DNA from: Duganella radicis
GTDB lineage: Bacteria; Pseudomonadota; Gammaproteobacteria; Burkholderiales; Burkholderiaceae_D
Length of the DNA stretch: 64,000 nt
Direction of reading: 5' to 3'
Assembly: GCF_009720825.1 (NCBI RefSeq)
Contig: NZ_WNKY01000023.1
Span: 1 to 64,000, forward strand
Shown: positions 52,022-61,563 of the stretch, piece after piece
Numbering within the stretch: position 1 is the stretch's first letter
Layout: each line of letters opens with the position of its first letter
Translations under genes and position numbers: made by a program
The notes under the pieces: generated by a model
Database searches by the model: none
What the model saw: only the letters and a program-made list of their open reading frames with translations
Told to the model about the DNA's origin: nothing

Positions 52022-55000
52022 TTAAGTAAGTTGTTTGATCGCGGCCTTGATCTGCGCTACGCGCGCGGACAGGTCCGGCATGGCGGCGGTGATTTTTAAT
52101 TTGTCCTGGCCATTCAGCTTGATCTGGCGGTTCTTCTGTATCAGCTCGATGATGCGCATCGGGTCGATCGGCGGCTTGGGCATGAATTGCAGATTGGCCG
52201 CTTCCGTGTGGGCGTCGATCTTGATGATGCCGACCGTCTTGGCGGCGATGCGCAGGCGATGGGTTTCGATCAGCGCCTTCACCGGCTCCGGCAGCTTGCC
52301 GAAGCGGTCGATCAGTTCCTCCTGCATGTCGTCGATCTTGCCCTGGGATGCGCAGTTGGCCATGCGTTTGTAGATCGACAGGCGTTCGTGCACGTCGCCG
52401 CAGAAATCGGCCGGCAGCAGGGCTGGCACGTGCAGGTTGATTTCGGTGGTGGTGGCCAGCGGCGCGGCCAGGTCCGGCTCCTTGCCGGCCTTGAGCGAGC
52501 GCACCGCTTCGTTCAGCATGTCCGAGTACAGCTGGAAGCCGATTTCGGTCATCTCGCCGGACTGGTTGTCGCCCAATACTTCGCCGGCGCCGCGAATCTC
52601 CAGATCGTGCATGGCGAGGTAGAAGCCCGAGCCCAGTTCTTCCATCTGCTGGATGGCGTCCAGGCGGCGCTGCGCCTGTTTGGTCAGCGATTGCACGTCG
52701 TGCACCAGCAGGTAGGCATAGGCCTGGTGGTGCGAACGGCCGACGCGGCCGCGCAGCTGGTGCAGCTGCGCCAGGCCGAATTTGTCGGCGCGGTGCATGA
52801 TGATGGTGTTCGCGGTCGGCACGTCGATGCCGGTTTCGATAATCGTGGTGCACAGCAGGATGTTGAAGCGCTGCGCCACGAAGTCGCGCATCACTTTTTC
52901 CAGATCGCGTTCGTGCATCTGGCCGTGGGCCACGCCGATGCGCGCTTCCGGCAGCAGCTCGGTCAGCATCGCCAGGCGGTTCTGGATGGTCTCCACCTCG
53001 TTGTGCAGGAAGTAGACCTGGCCGCCGCGCTTGAGTTCACGCAGGCAGGCCTCGCGGATCACGGACTCCTGCTCGCTGCGCACAAAGGTCTTGATGGCCA
53101 GGCGCTTTTGCGGCGCGGTGGCGATGACGGAGAAGTCGCGCAGGCCTTCCAGCGCCATGCCCAGCGTGCGCGGGATCGGCGTGGCGGTCAGCGTCAGCAC
53201 GTCCACTTCGGCGCGCAGCGACTTCAAAGCTTCCTTCTGGCGCACACCGAAACGGTGTTCCTCGTCGATGATGACCAGGCCGAGGCGGGTGAATTTCACA
53301 TCGTCCGACAGCAGCTTGTGGGTGCCGATGATGATGTCCAGCGTGCCGTCGGCCATGCCTTTGATGGCCTGGGCGATCTCTTTGCCGGTGCGGAAGCGCG
53401 ACATTTCGGCGATGCGCACCGGCCAGTCGGCAAAGCGGTCGGCGAAGGTCTGCGCGTGCTGTTCGGCCAGCAGGGTGGTTGGCGCGAGAATCGCCACCTG
53501 CTTGCCGCCCATGACGGCGATAAAGGCCGCGCGCAGCGCCACTTCGGTCTTGCCGAAGCCGACGTCGCCGCACACCAGCCGGTCCATCGGCTTGCCCGAG
53601 GTCATGTCGCGCACCACGTTGTTGATGGCTTCCTGCTGGTCCGGCGTTTCCTCGAAGCCGAAGCTGTCGGCGAAGCGCTCGTAGTCGTGGGCCGAATATT
53701 CGAACGCGTGGCCCTGGCGCAGCGCGCGGCGGGCGTAGAGGTTGAGCAGTTCGGCGGCGGTGTCGCGCACCTGTTCCGCCGCCTTGCGCTTGGCTTTTTC
53801 CCACTGGCCGGAGCCCAGCGTGTGCAGCGGCGCGTCGTCCGGCGAGGCGCCGGAGTAGCGCGAGATCACATGCAGCTGCGAGACCGGCACATACAGCTTG
53901 GTCTCCTTGGCGTATTCGAGGTGCAGGAATTCCGCCTCGCCTTCGCCCAGGTCCATGCTGGTCAGGCCCATGTAGCGGCCGATGCCATGGTTGACGTGCA
54001 CCACCGGATCGCCGATCTTCAGCTCGGACAGGTCGCGCACCATCGATTCGACTTGCGTGACGGCTTCCTGTTTCTTCTTGCCGGCGCGGCGGCCGGAGCC
54101 CGCATACAGTTCGGTCTCGGTGATGAAAATCAGGTGCGCGCCGTCGGCCGACAATTCGAAGCCGGCGTGCAGCGGCGCCACGCCCAGGGCAAGCCTGGCG
54201 TCGGAGGCGATGAAGCCTTGGTAGCCTTCCACGCCGGCCAGCGGCAGGTCGTATTCGTTGAAGTACTGTTGCAGCGTTTCACGGCGGCCGTTGGATTCGG
54301 CGCAGATCATCACGCGGCTGCCGGACTGCATCAGATAGGCGCGCAGATTGGTCAGCGGGTCGTCCAGATGGCGGTTGACGGCGATATCCGGCACCGGCGC
54401 GGACAGTTCGGAGGCGCCGGCATCGGCGTTATTGCGCACGGCGATCTGCGGATACGGCTTGGCCAGCACGAAGAACTGCTCTTCGTTCAGGAACAGCTCT
54501 TCCGGCGCCATGATGGGGCGCTCGCGGTCGGCCTTGATGAAGCGGTAGCGCGACGAGGTGTCGGTCCAGAAGCGCTTGATCGAGGCCTCGATGTCGCCGA
54601 CGGTGGCCACCACCGCGCCTTGCGGCAGGTAGTCGAACAGCGTGGCGGTCTGCTCGAAGAACAGCGGCAGGTAGTATTCGATACCGGCGGAGGCGATGCC
54701 GGCGCCGATGTCCTTGTAAATCACGGCGCGCGAAGGATCGCCTTCGAAATGCTCGCGCCAGCGGCTGCGGAAGGCGGTGCGCGAGGCCTCATCCATCGGG
54801 AACTCGCGGCCCGGCAGCAGGCGCACCTGCTTGACCGGGTACAGCGAGCGCTGGGTGTCGGCGTCGAAGGTGCGGATGGTTTCGATGGTGTCGCCGAACA
54901 GGTCGAGGCGGTACGGCAGCGCGGAACCCATGGGGAACAGGTCGATCAAGCCGCCGCGCACCGAATATTCGCCGGGCGACATCACTTGCGTGACGTGGGT

Positions 55001-55471
55001 GTAGCCGGCCAGCGTCAGCTGGGACTTGAGCTGCGCCTCGTCCAGCGATTCGCCCTGCTGGAAGAAGAAGGTGTAGGCGGCCAGGAAGGACGGCGGCGCC
55101 ATGCGCACCAGCGCGGTGGTGGCCGGCACCAGCATCACATCGCACTGGCCGCTGGAGATTTCGTGCAGCGTCGCCAGACGCTCGGACACCAGGTCCTGGT
55201 GCGGCGAGAAGGCGTCGTAGGGCAGGGTTTCCCAATCCGGCAGCAGATGGCAGCGCAGTTGATCGCCGCCGAACCAGGGGATTTCATCCAGCAGGCGCTG
55301 GGCGTCGCTGGCGTTGGCGACCACGATGGCCAGCATCTGGCCGCGCGATTTGAGGTCGAGCGCGATTTGCGCGAGGGCGTAAGCGTCCGCCGAGCCATGC
55401 AGCGCGGGCAGGGCAAAGCGGTTGCCGGGTTTGGGAATGGATTTAGTTAAGGCTGACGACACAACAGACAT
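52022..55471 (-). CDS. mfd: Transcription-repair coupling factor Mfd
   Basis: 1149 aa, the full family length. It removes RNA polymerase stalled at DNA lesions and recruits UvrA. Domain order is visible: the UvrB-like N-terminal region, the RNA-polymerase-interacting CarD-like domain (LKIGDPVVHVNHGIGRYMGL), the translocase with Walker A GDVGFGKTEVA, DEEH and TATPIPRTL, the second RecA-like domain (HGQMHERDLEKVM), and the C-terminal TRCF domain. A 5'-nucleotidase gene lies 24 bases upstream and serB 15 bases downstream. Confidence 0.97.
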   Translation of the reverse strand: MSVVSSALTKSIPKPGNRFALPALHGSADAYALAQIALDLKSRGQMLAIVVANASDAQRLLDEIPWFGGDQLRCHLLPDWETLPYDAFSPHQDLVSERLATLHEISSGQCDVMLVPATTALVRMAPPSFLAAYTFFFQQGESLDEAQLKSQLTLAGYTHVTQVMSPGEYSVRGGLIDLFPMGSALPYRLDLFGDTIETIRTFDADTQRSLYPVKQVRLLPGREFPMDEASRTAFRSRWREHFEGDPSRAVIYKDIGAGIASAGIEYYLPLFFEQTATLFDYLPQGAVVATVGDIEASIKRFWTDTSSRYRFIKADRERPIMAPEELFLNEEQFFVLAKPYPQIAVRNNADAGASELSAPVPDIAVNRHLDDPLTNLRAYLMQSGSRVMICAESNGRRETLQQYFNEYDLPLAGVEGYQGFIASDARLALGVAPLHAGFELSADGAHLIFITETELYAGSGRRAGKKKQEAVTQVESMVRDLSELKIGDPVVHVNHGIGRYMGLTSMDLGEGEAEFLHLEYAKETKLYVPVSQLHVISRYSGASPDDAPLHTLGSGQWEKAKRKAAEQVRDTAAELLNLYARRALRQGHAFEYSAHDYERFADSFGFEETPDQQEAINNVVRDMTSGKPMDRLVCGDVGFGKTEVALRAAFIAVMGGKQVAILAPTTLLAEQHAQTFADRFADWPVRIAEMSRFRTGKEIAQAIKGMADGTLDIIIGTHKLLSDDVKFTRLGLVIIDEEHRFGVRQKEALKSLRAEVDVLTLTATPIPRTLGMALEGLRDFSVIATAPQKRLAIKTFVRSEQESVIREACLRELKRGGQVYFLHNEVETIQNRLAMLTELLPEARIGVAHGQMHERDLEKVMRDFVAQRFNILLCTTIIETGIDVPTANTIIMHRADKFGLAQLHQLRGRVGRSHHQAYAYLLVHDVQSLTKQAQRRLDAIQQMEELGSGFYLAMHDLEIRGAGEVLGDNQSGEMTEIGFQLYSDMLNEAVRSLKAGKEPDLAAPLATTTEINLHVPALLPADFCGDVHERLSIYKRMANCASQGKIDDMQEELIDRFGKLPEPVKALIETHRLRIAAKTVGIIKIDAHTEAANLQFMPKPPIDPMRIIELIQKNRQIKLNGQDKLKITAAMPDLSARVAQIKAAIKQLT

Positions 55472-55495
55472 TCAACGGTTAATCTAAGCGCTACA

Positions 55496-56425
55496 TTATA
55501 CGCGGTTAGCCACGCCGAATGGGATGTGCACCATCGGGATATTCCCGGCAGGCGACTTCAGGTGGCTTAGCTGGTCGTCAAAGAACATATGCGGCCTGAA
55601 GATGCTCAGCACCCGCGCTTTTTCCATCCCGCCGAGGAAGAAGGTTTCGTTGGCCGACACGCCCCAGCTTTTCAGGGTGGTCACCACGCGCTCGTGCGCC
55701 GGCGCGCTGCGGGCCGTGATGATGGCGATGCGCAGGATTTTCTTGTACGCCGGATTGGCGCGCTGCGCGTCTTCCTCCATCTGCTGCATCAGCGACAGCT
55801 TGCGGAACAGGTCGGCCAGCGGGCCGGGTTGGTGCGGAATGGCCACGCGCTCGGTCTCGTGGGCGTGGAATTCATCCACATTGTTGTTGCGCTTGAAGAC
55901 GGTTTCCGACTCATCGTCGGCGATCACGCCGTCAAAGTCGAAGGCGATGCGCAGTTCGCCGTCGTTTTCGTCGTCCTCGGTGCGCGAGGGCAGCACCAGG
56001 CCGGCCGGATGGTTGGCGTCCAGCGCGCGCCGCACGTCTTCCTCGTTGGCGCTCAAGAACAGCGAGGTGTTGAAGGCCGGCAGATAGGTGTAGGGCGATT
56101 GCCCGGTCAGAAAGCAGGCGCGCGAGATGTCCAGGCCGTAGTGCGCGATCGAATTCATCACCCGCAGCCCGGTTTCCGGCGAGTTGCGCGAAAACAGCAC
56201 CACTTCCACCGGCGCACTTTGCGGATGGTGCTTGTTGATGCTGAGGAAGCGGCGGATGAAGGGGAAGGCCACGCCCTTGTCCAGCACCGTGCCGATCTGC
56301 TGTTCCTGGTACTTGCGGTAGGCTTCGGCGCCGCCCTCCAGGTACACCTGGTGCGAGGCGGTCAGGTCAAACAGGGCGCTGGAGGCGATGCCGATCACCA
56401 GCTTGTGCTCAATCGGGTAGGGCAT
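55496..56425 (-). CDS. 5'-nucleotidase (cN-I-like, PF06189 type)
   Basis: 309 aa. The HAD-like motif IAFDFDGVIADDESE provides the catalytic Asp pair; VEVVLFSRNSPETGLRV and FFDDQLSHL are further family segments. The ATG at 56425 is chosen since upstream codons lack family similarity. It is expected to dephosphorylate nucleoside 5'-monophosphates in the cytoplasm. It is the first gene of the minus-strand run with mfd and serB. Confidence 0.85.
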   Translation of the reverse strand: MPYPIEHKLVIGIASSALFDLTASHQVYLEGGAEAYRKYQEQQIGTVLDKGVAFPFIRRFLSINKHHPQSAPVEVVLFSRNSPETGLRVMNSIAHYGLDISRACFLTGQSPYTYLPAFNTSLFLSANEEDVRRALDANHPAGLVLPSRTEDDENDGELRIAFDFDGVIADDESETVFKRNNNVDEFHAHETERVAIPHQPGPLADLFRKLSLMQQMEEDAQRANPAYKKILRIAIITARSAPAHERVVTTLKSWGVSANETFFLGGMEKARVLSIFRPHMFFDDQLSHLKSPAGNIPMVHIPFGVANRV

Positions 56426-56555
56426 GGGTCTGTCGTTAGTCTGCGATGAACCACACTTTACCCGATCGCGGGCCGCCGTGAGCGCCCGATTGGTTTCTTT
56501 TCTGCAATTTAGCCATTGCTTCAAGGCAGTCGCTGCGCTACATTGATACTTCCTC

Positions 56556-57704
56556 ATGATGGATGCTGGTGTGCTGAATCTCGATACCCTGTTGCTGGTG
56601 CAAATTTGCGTGACGCTGCTGACCACGGCGTTGCTGGTCGCTTCCGCCTGTTATACCGACAGCCCGCCCGAGCAGCGCTGGTGGGCGGCCGGCAATGTGG
56701 CGGCCTCGGTCGGCATGGTGATGTGCAATCTCGACGGCCTGCCGCCGCTGGCCAACGCGGTGCTGGGCTACGCGGTGATCGCCTTCGGGCTGGGCCTGGT
56801 GCTGCGCGGCTTGCGCGTGTATTGCGCCAACACCTTGTCATGGACCAGCATCGCCATCATCACCGGCATCGCGCTGGTGATCGCCGCCTATTACACCTAC
56901 GTGGCGCCGAGTTTGCGCGCGCGCCTGTGCTTCAGCGGTTTCTATTTCGCCCTGCTGAACTGGATCTGCGCGCTGGCGATCGCGCAGCGCCGCAGCTGGC
57001 GCGTGTCCGGCATCGCGCTGGCCGGTTTCGTGCTGCTTGGCGGCGGGTTGTTCCTGCGCGGCGTGCACATGGCAACCCATGGCGATCCGGCCGACGGCGC
57101 CAGTTCGCTGGTGATCGCGCTGAGCGCGCTGGTGGTGCCGCTGGGGCAGATCATCATCGCCTTCGGCCTGATCCTGATGGTGATGTGGCGCTACGCCGAG
57201 CGCCTGCGCCGCCTGTCGACGCTGGATGCGCTGACCGGGGCGCTCAACCGTGCCGGGCTGGAGATGCAGGGCAAGCGCACCGGCTTACGCGCCCAGCGCG
57301 GCGGCCGCAGCCTGGCGGTGATCATGATCGACGTCGACTACTTCAAGGTCATCAACGATACCTACGGCCACCCGGTGGGCGACGAGGTGCTGCGCCACCT
57401 GGCGCGGCTGGTGCGACTGGAGCTGCGTCCGCACGACTTGCTGGCGCGCTTTGGCGGCGAGGAGTTCGTGCTGGTGCTGGACGGCGTCGACCGCGAGGCG
57501 GCGCTCAAGGTGGCCGAACGGCTGCGCGCGCGCATCGAATACGAGATTGTCGAGTTCGACAATCTGTCGGTGCGCTACACCGCCAGCATGGGAGTGGTTT
57601 GCTCCGACCAGCACGACTACGACCTGATCCGCCTGATCTCGGCCGGCGACGCCGCCATGTACGAGGCCAAGCGCGCCGGCCGCAACCGCGTGATCGCCGG
57701 TTGA
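56556..57704 (+). CDS. Membrane-bound GGDEF diguanylate cyclase
   Basis: 382 aa. The N-terminal half contains about six transmembrane helices (residues about 10-210), a membrane sensor of unassigned type. A GGDEF domain follows with DALTGALNRAG, DVDYFKVINDTYGHPVGD and RFGGEEF, preceded by RPHD as inhibitory site. It should make c-di-GMP in response to a membrane or periplasmic signal. It is divergent from the 5'-nucleotidase gene. Confidence 0.9.
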   Translation: MMDAGVLNLDTLLLVQICVTLLTTALLVASACYTDSPPEQRWWAAGNVAASVGMVMCNLDGLPPLANAVLGYAVIAFGLGLVLRGLRVYCANTLSWTSIAIITGIALVIAAYYTYVAPSLRARLCFSGFYFALLNWICALAIAQRRSWRVSGIALAGFVLLGGGLFLRGVHMATHGDPADGASSLVIALSALVVPLGQIIIAFGLILMVMWRYAERLRRLSTLDALTGALNRAGLEMQGKRTGLRAQRGGRSLAVIMIDVDYFKVINDTYGHPVGDEVLRHLARLVRLELRPHDLLARFGGEEFVLVLDGVDREAALKVAERLRARIEYEIVEFDNLSVRYTASMGVVCSDQHDYDLIRLISAGDAAMYEAKRAGRNRVIAG

Positions 57705-57726
57705 TACCGTGGGCGGTGACGGTTAA

Positions 57727-58947
57727 TCAGCTGCCGCAATTGCTGGTCGCCGCTTGCCCCTTGAAGCGGCTTTCGACCCAGTCCGGCAACAGCCTGGCCG
57801 CCTGCTCGACCACCGCCACGTGGTCGAGCCCCGCAAACTCCTGATAGTTCACCGCCGAGCCGGCGCCGCACAGGGCCACGCGTTCGCGTTTGGTCAATGG
57901 CGGCGGCGTGGTGGTGTCGGCCGAGCCCTGGTAGATCATGAACGGCATGCTGCCCTTGGGCGTGAAGTTATCGACCGCCGTCATCGCATCCCACCATGTC
58001 GAGCCGCTGGCCAGCGCGCCCGGCACATAGGCATCCTTGACGCCGGCCGCCGTGTTCCACACGTCGAAGCAGCCGCTGGCCAGCACCGGCAGCTGTTCCA
58101 TGGCGTCGGCGGTGAGGAAATCGCGATACTTCAAATCCGGGAAGTAGGCCTGGATGCCGGGCAGGGTGGAGATCACGTAGCCGGCGTTTTCCGCGCTGGT
58201 CATCGAGTTCAACGTCAGATCCTTGATGCGCACCGCCGGCGCGATCAGCGCCGCGCCCAGGCCGGTGAACTCCGGCGCATAGGTGGCGGCGATGTTCTCG
58301 CTCCACATGGTGGTCTGCCCGCCTTGCGACCAGCCGTACATCACGTAGCGTTTGGAGGGATTGGCATCGGTGAATTTTTGCGCCACGCGCAGCATGTCGA
58401 GCGAGGCGCGCGCGTTTGGCTGGCCGGCCATGTAGTAGGCCGGGCCGGGCAGGCCGAGGCCGGGATAATCGCTCATCACCACCATATAGCCTTTGGCCAG
58501 CAGGGCCGGCAGCGCGGGCACGCGGTCGTGGCCTTGCTCGACGGTGTTGCGGCGCGAGGGCGCGCAGGCGTCCGCCAGGCCGGCGGTTTCGTGGTTCCAC
58601 AGGACGACATCGCGCTGGCCGCTGGCGGCGGCGGTCGGCACATAGACTTCGCCGGACACATAGGCCAGCTTGCCGGGCTGGATCTCGGACACGTAGACCA
58701 CGCTCCAGCCCTTGCTGCCGGCGGGGGCGTCGGTGCGTGGCTGGACCTGATAGATGTCGCCGGCCTTGGTGGTGGCGGGCGGCATGGCGGTGATGTCCCA
58801 GAAGTCGCTGCCGATGCTGACCTCCTTGTAGGGCGGCACGGTGGCGGCGACGGCGACGCCGTTGCCATCGCCGCAACCGCTGAGCAGGGCCGCGCCGGAC
58901 AAGGCCAGCCCGCAAGCCAGCGCTGTTGTTTTGCTGAGTAGATTCAT
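57727..58947 (-). CDS. LIP-family secreted lipase/esterase lipoprotein
   Basis: 406 aa. The signal peptide contains the lipobox LLSGC (Cys25), so membrane anchoring is likely. The alpha/beta hydrolase fold has the nucleophile elbow GWSQGG and segments typical of secretory lipases (VLWNHETAGLADACAPS, YMVVMSDYPGLG, FMIYQGSADTTTPP, with the His in AGLDHVAV). It is divergent from a LuxR-type regulator, with a palindrome between them. Confidence 0.85.
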   Translation of the reverse strand: MNLLSKTTALACGLALSGAALLSGCGDGNGVAVAATVPPYKEVSIGSDFWDITAMPPATTKAGDIYQVQPRTDAPAGSKGWSVVYVSEIQPGKLAYVSGEVYVPTAAASGQRDVVLWNHETAGLADACAPSRRNTVEQGHDRVPALPALLAKGYMVVMSDYPGLGLPGPAYYMAGQPNARASLDMLRVAQKFTDANPSKRYVMYGWSQGGQTTMWSENIAATYAPEFTGLGAALIAPAVRIKDLTLNSMTSAENAGYVISTLPGIQAYFPDLKYRDFLTADAMEQLPVLASGCFDVWNTAAGVKDAYVPGALASGSTWWDAMTAVDNFTPKGSMPFMIYQGSADTTTPPPLTKRERVALCGAGSAVNYQEFAGLDHVAVVEQAARLLPDWVESRFKGQAATSNCGS

Positions 58948-58977
58948 GATGGTCTCCGTTATCGTTATGGATGATAA

Positions 58978-58996
58978 ATATCAGGTTGCCTGATAT
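58978..58996. promoter_or_regulatory. Palindrome between the LIP lipase and LuxR-type genes
   Basis: ATATCAGG-TTG-CCTGATAT is a perfect 8-3-8 inverted repeat in the 116-base divergent gap, about 30 bases before the lipase start and about 70 before the regulator start. It is a plausible operator for the LuxR-type protein. Confidence 0.5.
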
Positions 58997-59063
58997 GATT
59001 GGATGATACTGGCCGCATGGGCGCGCGCGGCCCTCCTCAAATGCAGGGTATGGAGACATGGCG

Positions 59064-60086
59064 ATGGAACAGGACACTCCGTGGATCAAGGGCGTGGGCA
59101 GCGTGGCGGCGTTGCCGGCGGCGCGGTATCAATCGTTCAGCAACGGCCTGCTGGAAATGGGCGAGGCGATGCGGCGCGCCGGCCCGCAGGAATTCCTGCG
59201 CGAGACCTTGCTGATCCTGCGCCGCTGCATCGGCTTCGATTCGGCGTGGTGGGGCGAGATGCGTGCGGGGGCGCCGGGCGAGGCGCCGCGCAACGTGCTG
59301 CACGCCAGCATCGGCCTGAGCCCGACCTTCGCCGAGGAATGGAACCGCGCCATCGCCGCCGAGGATGACTTTGCCCACGACTCGATCCGCACCCTGGGCA
59401 CGGTGCTGCGTGCCAGCGGCGAGTGCGATGACGACAGCGAAGCCACGCCGGAGATGGTGGACTTCGTCAAGCGGCACAAGCTGCACACCATCATGGCGAT
59501 CACGGTGACCTTGCCGGGGAGCGGGCTGTTGTTCTTTGTCTGCCTGTACCGCCATTGCCCGCGCTCGGCGTTTGACGATGTGGAATGCATGTTGTTCCAG
59601 GAGTTCATCCAGCACATGCTGCGAAACTGGCAGTACCGTCTGGCGGACTGGCAGGCCACCTCCAGCGCGCCGGCGCTGGACGGCATGGCGATCGCCGACA
59701 TGCAGGGACGGCTGCATTACGTCGGCGCGCACATCGGCGCGGCGCTGGCGCGGCATGGCGACTGGCAGGGCACGCTGTTGCCGCCGGCGCTGGCGGCGGC
59801 GTTGGCGCAATTGCCGTGCAGCGTGGTGGTCGGCGGCAGCAAGCTGGTGCTGGAGCGCATGGGGGGGCTGGTGGCCGTGGTGCTGGCCGGCGAAGGCCAG
59901 CGCGCGCGCCTGTCGCCGCGCGAACTGAGCGCGGCGCTGCTGTACGCGCGCGGCCAGTCCTACAAAGAGATCGCCCGCGCGATGGGACTGACGCCCGCCA
60001 CCGTCCGCACCTACCTGCGCAACGCCTATGCCAGCCTCGGCGTCTCCAACAAAATCGCCCTCGCCACCGCGCTGGCGCACGCTTGA
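59064..60086 (+). CDS. LuxR-type transcriptional regulator
   Basis: 340 aa. The C-terminal LuxR helix-turn-helix is clear (LSPRELSAALLYARGQSYKEIARAMGLTPATVRTYL). The N-terminal about 270 residues show no recognisable receiver or autoinducer domain. The ATG at 59064 has GGAGA (59052-59056) at good spacing, while the ATG at 59058 is too close. It probably controls the divergent lipase gene. Confidence 0.88.
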   Translation: MEQDTPWIKGVGSVAALPAARYQSFSNGLLEMGEAMRRAGPQEFLRETLLILRRCIGFDSAWWGEMRAGAPGEAPRNVLHASIGLSPTFAEEWNRAIAAEDDFAHDSIRTLGTVLRASGECDDDSEATPEMVDFVKRHKLHTIMAITVTLPGSGLLFFVCLYRHCPRSAFDDVECMLFQEFIQHMLRNWQYRLADWQATSSAPALDGMAIADMQGRLHYVGAHIGAALARHGDWQGTLLPPALAAALAQLPCSVVVGGSKLVLERMGGLVAVVLAGEGQRARLSPRELSAALLYARGQSYKEIARAMGLTPATVRTYLRNAYASLGVSNKIALATALAHA

Positions 60087-60159
60087 TCTGTATCAAACAC
60101 GTGGGGAGGTGCGGTGCTGGCGTGGTAGCTCATCGATAGCGTATTCAAGGAGAGTGATC

Positions 60160-60618
60160 ATGCATGGCGCCAATGAACACCCGCGAGTTGAGGACTCCGC
60201 GCGAAGCTCTTATGATGTGCGTATCGCCGCATTGGAGACGGACGTGGCCGTCATACGCAACAGCTTTGCCACCAAGGACGACATCACGGCGTTACGCGCC
60301 GAGATGAACGCTAGTCACGAGCGCATTTTGGCGCTCATCTATGAGTTCAAGCTTGAGGTTCAGACGAACTCAGCTAAGCAGCGGGAAGAGTTTTATGCGG
60401 CTTTGGCCAGGCAGCGAGAGGAATTTAATGCCGCCTTGGCCAAGCAGCGAGAGGAGTTGAATGCCGCCCTGGCCAAGCAGCGGGAGGATCTCCATACCGC
60501 GCTGGCCGATACGAAAATGGATTTGCATCGCGCGTTAATGGGGCACGTTTGGAAGCTGTATGGCTTTGCTTCCCTGTTGCTGGGTGGGGTGTATTACATC
60601 GCCCGTTACGTGCATTGA
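60160..60618 (+). CDS. Hendecad-repeat coiled-coil protein with C-terminal membrane anchor
   Basis: 152 aa. After an N-terminal helical region, four near-identical 11-residue units of the form AKQREELNAAL plus a degenerate fifth (residues about 72-126) form a coiled coil. A C-terminal hydrophobic segment (LYGFASLLLGGVYYIARYV) follows. AAGGAG precedes the ATG. The layout (helix, coiled coil, tail anchor) resembles DUF1640-like and phage-type small coiled-coil proteins, but no function can be given. It stands alone between the LuxR-type gene and the lipase foldase gene. Confidence 0.75.
   Translation: MHGANEHPRVEDSARSSYDVRIAALETDVAVIRNSFATKDDITALRAEMNASHERILALIYEFKLEVQTNSAKQREEFYAALARQREEFNAALAKQREELNAALAKQREDLHTALADTKMDLHRALMGHVWKLYGFASLLLGGVYYIARYVH
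60373..60537 (+). repeat. 33-bp tandem repeats inside the coiled-coil gene
   Basis: Units at 60373-60405, 60406-60438, 60439-60471 and 60472-60504 share most bases (core CAGCGAGAGGA). The fifth, 60505-60537, is strongly diverged. Each encodes one 11-residue coiled-coil unit. Confidence 0.8.
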
Positions 60619-61563
60619 TTATTCGTAGGCCGGCAGGCGCTTTTGTTCGTCGGTGCTGAAGATGCTGTCGCGCAGTTGCTGGAGGGCGGCGGGGTCTTGC
60701 GGGAGTTGACTGCGTTGGGCCTGGTAGGTGGTGATGCGGCGTTGCCAGTCGGCTTCCTCGCGGTCGACGTCGGCCAGGCGCGCGGCGGCGGCGGGCGAAA
60801 TGGCGGCGGCGCGCAGGCGGTAGATTTCGTTGTCGTCGGCGCCGCGTGCGCGGGCGGTGCTGACGGTTTCTTCCAGACGCAGCACGCGCGTGGGCGCGTC
60901 TTTTTCCACCCGTGCGGCGGCCGGCAGGGCGGCGTCCAGCGCGGCCAGTTGTTGCTGGCGCCGCGCCGCGGTCAGGCTGGTGTCGCTGTTGATGGCCAGC
61001 CGGGTAATGGCATCCTGGTCGTAGGCGTCGGCGGCGTTGAACAGGCCGGCGATTTCCCGTTCGCTGAAATAGGTGCTGCGTAGCTGCTGCATGGCCCCCA
61101 ATCGCTGGCGTGCGCGGAGCACGGGATCGGTTTGCGGCGGCAGGCCGCGCTCCACGTCGGCCAGGGCACGTTTGTAGGCGAGCCAGGCGTCCAGCAGGCG
61201 CCGCGCTTCCGCGGCCGCCGCGGCAGGCAGACGGCGGTCGAGTTCGCGGATGATTTCGCTGCGGATGGCTTCCAGCGGACGCTCGCCAAGGCCGGCCAGG
61301 TAGTAGTCGAACAGGTAGGCCAGTTCGGCGTTGACCTCCAGCCGGCCGGCAGTATTGGCGCGGGCGGCGCCGTCCGGGCGTGTGCCCAGCATGGAGGGCA
61401 CGAAGGCAAAGTAGTCGGGATCGCCGCCCGATGCGGCAGTTGCGCCTGACGCGGCGGTGGCGGTCGCGTCGCCCAGGCCGGCACCTGCGCTGCGCAACAG
61501 CAGCCAGCCACCGACACCGGCCGCCATGACGGCCAGCGCGGCCACGCGCAGCGCCCTTCGCAT
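60619..61563 (-). CDS. lifO: Lipase-specific foldase (LifO/Lif)
   Basis: 314 aa, slightly shorter than typical Lif (about 340). An N-terminal membrane anchor (VAALAVMAAGVGGWLLL) and an Ala-rich linker precede the helical chaperone domain. The motif LFDYYLAGLGE corresponds to the conserved RXXFDYXLSAXGE of lipase foldases. It folds the partner lipase in the periplasm. The ATG overlaps the lipase stop by one base (TGATG), so the two are co-translated in fixed ratio. Confidence 0.9.
   Translation of the reverse strand: MRRALRVAALAVMAAGVGGWLLLRSAGAGLGDATATAASGATAASGGDPDYFAFVPSMLGTRPDGAARANTAGRLEVNAELAYLFDYYLAGLGERPLEAIRSEIIRELDRRLPAAAAAEARRLLDAWLAYKRALADVERGLPPQTDPVLRARQRLGAMQQLRSTYFSEREIAGLFNAADAYDQDAITRLAINSDTSLTAARRQQQLAALDAALPAAARVEKDAPTRVLRLEETVSTARARGADDNEIYRLRAAAISPAAAARLADVDREEADWQRRITTYQAQRSQLPQDPAALQQLRDSIFSTDEQKRLPAYE

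Noticed and set aside
52187..55450. A very long open frame on the plus strand opposite mfd (over 1000 codons).
   Set aside because: It mirrors the mfd codons in a high-GC genome, is rich in Arg, His, Gln and Val, and shows no known motif, while the minus strand encodes complete Mfd.
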